Origin: JASEGV01 sp947085405
GTDB lineage: Bacteria > Bacteroidota > Ignavibacteria > UBA10030 > BY39
Direction of reading: 5' to 3'
Assembly: GCA_947085405.1 (NCBI GenBank)
Contig: CAMTWO010000031.1
Coordinates: 62,001 to 126,000 of the forward strand
DNA length: 64,000 bases
The position numbers and the translations under genes were made by a program. Each line of letters begins with the position of its first letter. The first letter of the stretch is position 1. The notes under the pieces were generated by a model that did not search any database, was not told the origin of the DNA, and saw only the letters and a list, made by a program, of their open reading frames with translations. Shown here in pieces: positions 58,432 to 64,000 of this stretch.

Positions 58432-58446
58432 TCCGCCAAAGGCGGA
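58432..58446. repeat. Triplet-loop palindrome TCCGCC-AAA-GGCGGA between FGE-fold genes
   Basis: A perfect six-pair palindrome just after the stop of the decayed FGE gene. The corresponding position after the intact paralogue (57186-57199, 'TCTGCCTGATGCGGGT') holds a much-decayed version in otherwise matching sequence (CCAAAGTGTAAAATC on the left of both). Confidence 0.75.
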
Positions 58447-58464
58447 TAAAAGTTCATAGCAATA

Positions 58465-58890
58465 CTATTTATCCTGAGCAAGCCGAAATCCGAGGTCAGG
58501 CGCCCTTTTCGTTGGCTCCGCGCTAAAACGTCTCGTTGAGGAAACTGGAAAATGTTCAATGTCAAGAGGATGTTTAGTAAATAAGCTCGAACCACCGCGG
58601 ACAACTCGCTTTGTTCCGCTAGAAGGGCCAACGGGATTTTCTGCCCGGTTGTTTTTATAAAAATTTACGTCATACCGATCATACCAATCTGAACACCATT
58701 CCCAAACATTACCGCTCATATCATATATTCCAAGTTCATTAGGTTTTTCTGTCCTACGGGATGGGTTTTTCTGCTGAAATTTTTGCCATACCATGCTACC
58801 TCATCAATGTTGTTGCTACCAATGAATTTGTAACCCTTACTTTTATTCCCACCACGTGCTGCTTATACTCATTTTGCCGATAGGTTATTC
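58465..58890 (-). pseudogene. Truncated, frameshifted FGE-sulfatase-fold gene
   Basis: Only the last ~140 codons of an FGE-fold domain remain. From about 58889 the frame reads 'AARGGNKSKGYKFIGSNNIDEVAWYGKNFSRKTHPVGQK'. A one-base loss in an A-run near 58740 then moves the reading to the frame that continues 'PNELGIYDMSGNVWEWCSDW...GFRLAQDK' to the stop at 58465. Upstream of 58863 the expected 'RLPTEAEW' core is shortened and out of frame, and the first two thirds of the domain are missing. The matching N-terminal module survives upstream in the 58975 gene, now joined to a TonB-C domain. The 84 bp between the two hold nothing recognisable. Confidence 0.8.
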
Positions 58891-58974
58891 AAATGTTAAA
58901 GAGTGGGACTAAAGAAAAAGAAAATTATAACATCATTATCGAATCTTATAAGTTGCAGAATGGTATGGAAAAAT

Positions 58975-59772
58975 TTATTCCAGTTTAAAAATAAAAGTAA
59001 CTTTTCCGATTTGCACCACCTGATCATGCTGAGGCGGTAAAGGATCAAACAGCCACGTTCTCAAAGCGGCTACTGCCTCGCGTTCCAGAATTTCATCGCT
59101 TCGGTTCAGGGGAATTATCCCTCTAATCGAACCGTCAGCTAATACAGTGAATTGCAACAAAACGGGCATTCCCTTATCCGTTCCTTCGGGATAAACCGGC
59201 ATTCTGCCGCCTAAAAGTTTCCGAAAACCGACACCCGACCACTCGATAAAATAGCCAGTTGTTTTACCTTTACCCCCTTTGTATTCGCTTCTTTTATTTT
59301 CAGAGATAACTTTTACTGCATCTTTTATGGCAGTCGATTGCGAGCTGTTTTTAAAATCGTCTTCAAAAACTATTACTCCGTCGGTGGTTCTTACAATCTG
59401 TAATTTTAATTTATCGTTAGATGATAGCTCGCCGCTTATGAGAAACATAATATCAAGATTATCAAACAAAGATTTTTGTGCTTTTCTATCATTAAAGTTA
59501 AGTGTTTTAAGTTTGAGCACATCCTTTTGGTCCTGCAAAACTTTATATGGGAATATCATAAACTTATCGTGTATGCCCGGTATCTTCTTCAACTCATCGT
59601 AGATTTTTGCTTCATATCCATCTTCTCCTATAAATTTCATTATGCCGATACCAATTGAAGCAGAGTAACCAGCAAAAGGGTTTGGTGAGATATCTTTGTA
59701 GGTTACGGTGAGGGTTTGGGAAATGGCAATATTCCAAATAATGACTAAAATAAAATAAAGACTAATTTTCAT
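58975..59772 (-). CDS. Exported protein: shared N-terminal module fused to TonB C-terminal-like domain
   Basis: 265 aa. Signal peptide 1-18 (ISLYFILVIIWNIAISQ). Residues ~19-155 match the N-terminal module of the FGE-fold gene at 57209 nearly residue for residue (TLTVTYKDISPNPFAGYSASIGIGIMKFIG ... SENKRSEYKGG). Residues ~175-265 look like a TonB_C domain: 'GRMPVYPEGTDKGMPVLLQFTVLADGSIRGIIPLNRSDEILEREAVAALRTWLFDP', with the usual beta-alpha-beta pattern and final 'VTFIFKLE'. No TM anchor besides the signal peptide. The start lies 2 bp after the stop of the kinase gene, so they are co-translated. It may receive or transmit a signal at the envelope; specific role unknown. Confidence 0.82.
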   Translation of the reverse strand: MKISLYFILVIIWNIAISQTLTVTYKDISPNPFAGYSASIGIGIMKFIGEDGYEAKIYDELKKIPGIHDKFMIFPYKVLQDQKDVLKLKTLNFNDRKAQKSLFDNLDIMFLISGELSSNDKLKLQIVRTTDGVIVFEDDFKNSSQSTAIKDAVKVISENKRSEYKGGKGKTTGYFIEWSGVGFRKLLGGRMPVYPEGTDKGMPVLLQFTVLADGSIRGIIPLNRSDEILEREAVAALRTWLFDPLPPQHDQVVQIGKVTFIFKLE

Positions 59773-59774
59773 TC

Positions 59775-61298
59775 CTATCCTCCAACAATTATACTTACTG
59801 ATGATTTTTTGTTTACACTCGTTCCGGATTTTGGCCCCTGTTTTATAACAACATTATTATTATCACTCGAAGATTCCATCGTAGTTACCGAGCCAACAGT
59901 TAAACCGGCATTGATTAAAACTTTTTTAGCCACATTAATATGTAAACCGGTAACTTCGGGAACTATTACTGTTTCAATTTTTACTTCTTCGATTGATGCA
60001 GTCATCGGTTTTGCCGGCTGTTTCGGTTCAATTGAAACCGGCGTAGGATTACTTATTGAGTTTTGTTCGGATTTATCTTGAGTATAATTTTGTTTTGGTA
60101 TTTGTTTGGGAGTTGGTGTTCCCTTTTGAACAATTGACTCTTTTGGTAAAATATCGTTATTGTTAAATAAATTAGAATAATTTAAAAAGAAGTAAAAAAC
60201 ACCGAATACACAAACAGTAATTAATAATGTTAATACAAGGATTTCGGCTTTACTCTTACCCCTCTTAGTATTATATATTGATTCTGGATTATGAAGGATC
60301 TCATTTTTATTTGTAGTAATTTTTTGTGTTTTATTTTCTCTAATTTGTTGTGGCTGATAAGTTTTGTTAACGGTTTTATATCTGCTTAAATAATTTGCAA
60401 GTAATTCTCCGTCATGAACACGTTTTTCAGGATGTTTAATGAGGCAAGCATCGACAATATTTTCTAACCAATCAGGAATTTCTCGTATCGAACTAATCGG
60501 CGGGTAACGTTCATTCAATATCTTATAAATTGTAGTCAGCGGATTATCGCTCGAGTATGGTAATCTGCCCGTCAGAGCATAATACATAACAACACCGAGA
60601 CTGTAAATATCGCTTCTTCCGTCGATTCTTTTTCCGTCGGCTTGCTCGGGGCTCATAAATTCGGGAGTACCTAATACCGAACCGCTGACAGTAAGCTGAT
60701 TTTCTTTTTTTGCGTGTGCAATCCCAAAATCTGTTAAAAGAATCCTACGATCATCCGTTAGGAATATATTAGAGCATTTTACATCTCTATGGACTAAATC
60801 GTTTTTGTGAGCATAATCTAAAGCTTTAGCAATTGGAACTATAGTATTGACAAGTTGTTCAGGGCTAAACACACCTTTTTCACATATCCTCTGGTGCAAA
60901 TCTTTACCATTTAAAAGTTCCATTGCCATATAATGAACACCTTGTTCGATTCCCTCGTCGTAAATCGTAATAATATTCGGATGAGTGAGACGGGCTGTTG
61001 AGCGGGCTTCACGATGGAAGCGTTCAAGAAATTCTTTATCGTGGGTCATATGTTGGGGCAGGATTTTTAACGCTACTGTACGGTCTAAATTTTTCTGGAC
61101 AGCTTTATATACAATAGACATACCTCCGCGCCCGATTTCTTCAATTATTTCGTACTTAGATGCCAGAGCGAGTCGGACGGGTGTGAAAGTATTAACCGGG
61201 GTTTGGCTTTCAGTCAACATACTTCCGCAAAAACGGCACTTGATTGCTGTTTCTTTAATAATTTCGCTGCAATATGGACAAGTTTTTGTATCGTTCAT
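59775..61298 (-). CDS. Membrane Ser/Thr protein kinase (PknB type) with zinc ribbon and one PASTA domain
   Basis: 507 aa. N-terminal zinc ribbon with C7, C10, C21 and C24 (TCPYCSE, KCRFCGS). Hanks-type kinase ~49-310: glycine loop GRGGMSIVY (56-64), catalytic lysine K78 (VALKIL), HRDVKCSN (D172), DFG at 190-192, and 'GTPEFMSPEQADG' activation-segment anchor; all key residues intact. A linker, a membrane helix (~345-367, 'ILVLTLLITVCVFGVFYFFL'), a Pro/Gln-rich extracytoplasmic linker and one PASTA unit (~437-505, 'VPEVTGLHINVAKKVLINAGL') follow. PASTA kinases sense muropeptides or cell-wall state in Gram-positives; single-PASTA versions in Gram-negatives are less understood. Overlap-tight with the TonB-C gene; likely substrates are the neighbouring proteins (inference). 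Confidence 0.95.
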   Translation of the reverse strand: MNDTKTCPYCSEIIKETAIKCRFCGSMLTESQTPVNTFTPVRLALASKYEIIEEIGRGGMSIVYKAVQKNLDRTVALKILPQHMTHDKEFLERFHREARSTARLTHPNIITIYDEGIEQGVHYMAMELLNGKDLHQRICEKGVFSPEQLVNTIVPIAKALDYAHKNDLVHRDVKCSNIFLTDDRRILLTDFGIAHAKKENQLTVSGSVLGTPEFMSPEQADGKRIDGRSDIYSLGVVMYYALTGRLPYSSDNPLTTIYKILNERYPPISSIREIPDWLENIVDACLIKHPEKRVHDGELLANYLSRYKTVNKTYQPQQIRENKTQKITTNKNEILHNPESIYNTKRGKSKAEILVLTLLITVCVFGVFYFFLNYSNLFNNNDILPKESIVQKGTPTPKQIPKQNYTQDKSEQNSISNPTPVSIEPKQPAKPMTASIEEVKIETVIVPEVTGLHINVAKKVLINAGLTVGSVTTMESSSDNNNVVIKQGPKSGTSVNKKSSVSIIVGG

Positions 61299-61396
61299 AA
61301 GTAATTATTAATACTCGTGTCTTTTTAGGAACAAAATTAGTAAGAATATAAGTGAAATAAAATTGAAAATCATATAACTAAAATTTTATCGCGGGG

Positions 61397-63853
61397 TTAT
61401 TTAGAATCATTCATCCAGTCAACGATATCGAGTTCAACGAGATATCCGGGAGATGGTTTACCGGATCCGAAGTAGCGTTGAATTTCAATTGTGCATTCAT
61501 CAAGTTTTACATACGTAACTACACCGGTCGCAATTTTATTCTCCTTCGAACCTCCTGCAGGATATATATAACACCTCACACCGGGTCTGTTGCTCACACG
61601 CGATCCGAGTTCAGCGATAACATAGCTACCGATTAGCCGGTTAATATTTCCGATATAAGAAGGTATATAATTACCTATTAGAATCGAGCGTGAAAACTGC
61701 CGCTGAAAAAGGTCTCCGCTTGAAGTTTTTCCGTTAAGATCGACAAAAATTTTGTAATTACCGCTTCCGGCCAACGGATGGTAAACTATTTTATTTTTAA
61801 CAAAACTGTTTGAGATGTCTTTGCTCTCACCTTTCGGATTAATAACGTTAACGACAGATTTCAGAGTGCCAACATCGACATCCGAAAGGTTGAAATCCAA
61901 TTCAAATTTAATAGGACCCTTCTCCGCTGTATTATTTTGTAAAACGATTGATAGAGGTGAATCGCCATTTACTTCGAAATTGTATGGCTCCTTGGGCTGC
62001 GAGACAGAAATTCCTTTTAAGTTAGCTTTCCATTCGCCTGCATCAGGGTTAATTATCTTCGCCGAAACATAGGTGTCGCTCACAAACCATTGTGCACCAG
62101 ATCCATTTTGTGTAAATACTTGACCACGCGGAGAAATTAACGACAGCTCTAAAGTACTTCCGGGCCAGTTCAATGTAGCGAATAAATCTTTTGTATTACA
62201 GTCAATAGGAAATGTTTTCTCAATAATTTCTCCCTGTGCAATAGAACCGTCATAAAGACAAAACCGACTACTCCCTTTGAGAATAGATAGAAAATGATTG
62301 AACGCGTTTACAATATCAGCAGCAGAGTTTGCTTTGATATACTGGCCACCCGTTTGATTTGCTATGTTACTAAGTAATTGCGAGTTATCGTTTCCGATAA
62401 AGCTGATAGTATAGACAGGTATATTTTGCTGTTGAAACCAGTCCGCTTGGTTTATGTAATCCCCTTGTCCATCCGTAAGGAGAAGGACACCGGTTTTTCC
62501 GGTTTTGATACCGGCACTTTCGAAGGCAGAACGCATTTCATCAAGTCCGCCTCCGATATTGGTACCTCCGGAAGCATCGATAGTGCTGATTGCCTGACGC
62601 AGAGCATCTTTTCCCCATCCGCGCCAATTACCGCTATTTAGCCATGTGCTTCCATCATCAAAATCGACAAGGAAGACATCTTCTTTGCCATCAAGCCGAT
62701 CAACGATCATACCGGCGGCGACTTTCCGGCTTTCCTGCGGATCGTTACCTACCATGCTACCGGATGAATCGAGTATGAGACCGATAGTCAATTGTTGATT
62801 CCTTAGGTCAGACTTAATGCCTAACAACTTTTTTAATGCAGCGTAATTGCCGATTGGTTTCGTTAAAAAAGAAAAACCGCCACCGTAACGATTTAGCCGC
62901 TCTCTTCTTTCTTTAATTTGCTTAATATCGTTACCGACGATTAACAATACTTTTTCTACAGTAGTTCTTGGAATTGCCCCAATACGGTTTTTTATTTCAG
63001 ATCGGAGAGTATTGTCGAAATAGCTTTCATCAATATTTCCACGAATAAAATTATCAACTAACTGAACCAACGTTGCATTCATAGTTGGATTCATTCTTCC
63101 AGGTATTGCCTGATCTATGTTATAATCAAGTGACCTACCAGCATCACCAATAAATGTATCATTAACTAATTGTCTGTAGACCGCGACTTCGGCACGTCGA
63201 CTTAACATCATTTGAAGAACCCGACGATATTCCTTCTGAGATTGATTGGAGGTCAATTTTAATAAAGACATCATAATATTTTCAACATCCTGAGCTATAT
63301 TGACAGTGAAACTTTGGATTTCTATTTGTTTAGCAATCCTTTGGAAAACCAATTCTTTTTCTTTTTCGTCAGCTCTTAGTACACCATAAACTGCCATTCC
63401 GGTACGTAAACCAGGAACTTTTGAGCCAACCCATCTTTCGATTCCGGGGACTACTACAAATCTGTAACCCTGTTTCACAACATCCGATTGTTCAATTTTT
63501 CCATGCTGTGCAACAGATACAGCATCAATGGCGACACTGGTTAGTGTACCGATATCTCTCCATGACTCTACTGATTTGACAACAACTTCTGATTGACCTA
63601 CTGATATAATAAATGCAACATCTTTGCTTACTGCAATTACAAGACCAGCCCAGGCGAGGCCATATTGAGGACTTTTGGGATATTTTATATCACTTTTAAA
63701 ATCTGTTATACCAGGGAGATTATTATTATAGAACTGTACAAGTTCTCCTTCTATAGTGGTATTGCTTTGGCTCGAAGAATTATTGAAAAAGAATAAAAGC
63801 AAAATTATCGTTTTTAAAATAATGATTATTTTTGTCGTTTTAAATTTGTTCAT
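61397..63853 (-). CDS. Exported von Willebrand factor A domain protein
   Basis: Start set at the ATG at 63853, giving MNKFKTTKIIIILKTIILLLFFFNNSSSQS, a typical signal peptide; the ATG at 63874 adds seven polar residues. 818 aa. Residues ~30-330 are helical and unassigned ('RVLQMMLSRRAEVAVYRQLVNDTFIGDAGRSLDYNIDQAIPGRMN'). VWA domain ~360-545 with an intact metal-ion site: DSSGS ('LILDSSGSMVGND'), the Thr in 'GGTNIGGGL' and the Asp in 'LLLTDGQGDY'. Then beta-sandwich domains with 'SPRGQVFTQNGSG' and 'VVNVINPKGESKDIS', similar to calcium-activated-channel-regulator-like tails. Located 98 bp upstream of the kinase gene; VWA-kinase pairs recur in bacteria as metal-dependent adhesion/signalling sets. 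Confidence 0.9.
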   Translation of the reverse strand: MNKFKTTKIIIILKTIILLLFFFNNSSSQSNTTIEGELVQFYNNNLPGITDFKSDIKYPKSPQYGLAWAGLVIAVSKDVAFIISVGQSEVVVKSVESWRDIGTLTSVAIDAVSVAQHGKIEQSDVVKQGYRFVVVPGIERWVGSKVPGLRTGMAVYGVLRADEKEKELVFQRIAKQIEIQSFTVNIAQDVENIMMSLLKLTSNQSQKEYRRVLQMMLSRRAEVAVYRQLVNDTFIGDAGRSLDYNIDQAIPGRMNPTMNATLVQLVDNFIRGNIDESYFDNTLRSEIKNRIGAIPRTTVEKVLLIVGNDIKQIKERRERLNRYGGGFSFLTKPIGNYAALKKLLGIKSDLRNQQLTIGLILDSSGSMVGNDPQESRKVAAGMIVDRLDGKEDVFLVDFDDGSTWLNSGNWRGWGKDALRQAISTIDASGGTNIGGGLDEMRSAFESAGIKTGKTGVLLLTDGQGDYINQADWFQQQNIPVYTISFIGNDNSQLLSNIANQTGGQYIKANSAADIVNAFNHFLSILKGSSRFCLYDGSIAQGEIIEKTFPIDCNTKDLFATLNWPGSTLELSLISPRGQVFTQNGSGAQWFVSDTYVSAKIINPDAGEWKANLKGISVSQPKEPYNFEVNGDSPLSIVLQNNTAEKGPIKFELDFNLSDVDVGTLKSVVNVINPKGESKDISNSFVKNKIVYHPLAGSGNYKIFVDLNGKTSSGDLFQRQFSRSILIGNYIPSYIGNINRLIGSYVIAELGSRVSNRPGVRCYIYPAGGSKENKIATGVVTYVKLDECTIEIQRYFGSGKPSPGYLVELDIVDWMNDSK

Positions 63854-63931
63854 ATTTGGTTTCTTCCATCTCATAAATATATTGTAATTATTTTTTAGTG
63901 CCTGTCATTGTTTTGTTTTCTGAGCCCTGTA

Positions 63932-64000
63932 TTAAATTATCTCAAATGTAGTGCTAACAACTTTTTTATTACCAATGAATATTTCAATTTTATATTTTCC
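63932..64000 (-). CDS. C-terminal end of an unidentified gene (cut by window edge)
   Basis: The minus-strand frame is open from the window edge and reads GKYKIEIFIGNKKVVSTTFEI-I-stop, a beta-strand pattern typical of the last strands of an Ig-like or jelly-roll domain. The stop is 78 bp upstream of the VWA gene start, so it could be the first visible member of the same operon. Nothing more can be said. Confidence 0.45.
   Translation of the reverse strand, partial: GKYKIEIFIGNKKVVSTTFEII

Noticed and set aside
58401..58631. 76-aa frame on the minus strand
   Set aside because: It is an out-of-frame reading of the end of the FGE pseudogene and the palindrome behind it.

Overview
The window comes from a bacterium of the Bacteroidota/Ignavibacteriota (FCB) side of the tree, most likely an Ignavibacteria-like lineage. 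Seven large secreted proteins end in the type IX secretion sorting domain of the 'NYPNPFNP...SGxYFY...K(K/R)xxLxK/R' type, and clear AAGGAG ribosome binding sites precede several genes. The taxonomic call is inference; there is no marker gene in the window.

Layout. (1) 1-2.4 kb: the end of a probable membrane glycosyltransferase and a multi-spanning TPR protein, convergent. (2) 2.4-2.8 kb: a tandem repeat built from the 3' end of a tRNA-Glu gene. (3) 2.9-31.7 kb: a sensor/cargo block. A one-component sensor (extracytoplasmic beta-propeller, membrane segment, sigma-54 activator ATPase, Fis-type HTH) and a small STAS-like protein precede six very large T9SS-exported proteins: MAM-like adhesins, Ycf48/BNR propellers, a beta-helix protein, an InlB-repeat protein and a subtilisin. 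(4) 31.8-32.6 kb: a second copy of the tRNA-Glu-derived repeat, this time ending in the intact tRNA-Glu, then tRNA-His. The cargo block is therefore bracketed by direct repeats. (5) 32.7-38.7 kb: a CotH-kinase/Ycf48 T9SS protein, a TlpA-like thioredoxin lipoprotein-type gene and an amidohydrolase (minus strand), then tRNA-Arg. (6) 39-56.5 kb: a defence island. It holds a sigma-like protein; a type I restriction operon hsdM-hsdS-[HTH protein-nucleotidyltransferase]-hsdR; an orphan AAA+ ATPase; a GmrSD-type DUF262/DUF1524 protein; a WYL regulator; and, divergent from the regulator, an operon of an unknown protein, a DUF2130 coiled-coil nuclease and a DUF2779 protein with a Cas4-like nuclease fused to a DEDD exonuclease-like domain. 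(7) 56.8-64 kb: a minus-strand signalling cluster with a VWA protein, a Ser/Thr kinase with PASTA, a TonB-C protein, a decayed FGE-sulfatase gene, an intact FGE-sulfatase gene and a small membrane protein.

The most interesting signals are: (a) a family of short palindromes with a three-base loop (for example TCCGCC-TTT-GGCGGA). They occur between genes, inside a tRNA T-arm copy and in frame inside a coding region, and one is visible as an insertion when two repeat copies are compared. (b) The exact 208-bp tandem units of tRNA-Glu origin that bracket the T9SS cargo block. (c) The WYL-linked three-gene nuclease operon, a good candidate for an undescribed defence system. (d) A nucleotidyltransferase/HTH pair, with twin palindromic operators, lodged inside the hsd operon. 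No CRISPR array, transposase or integrase was found.
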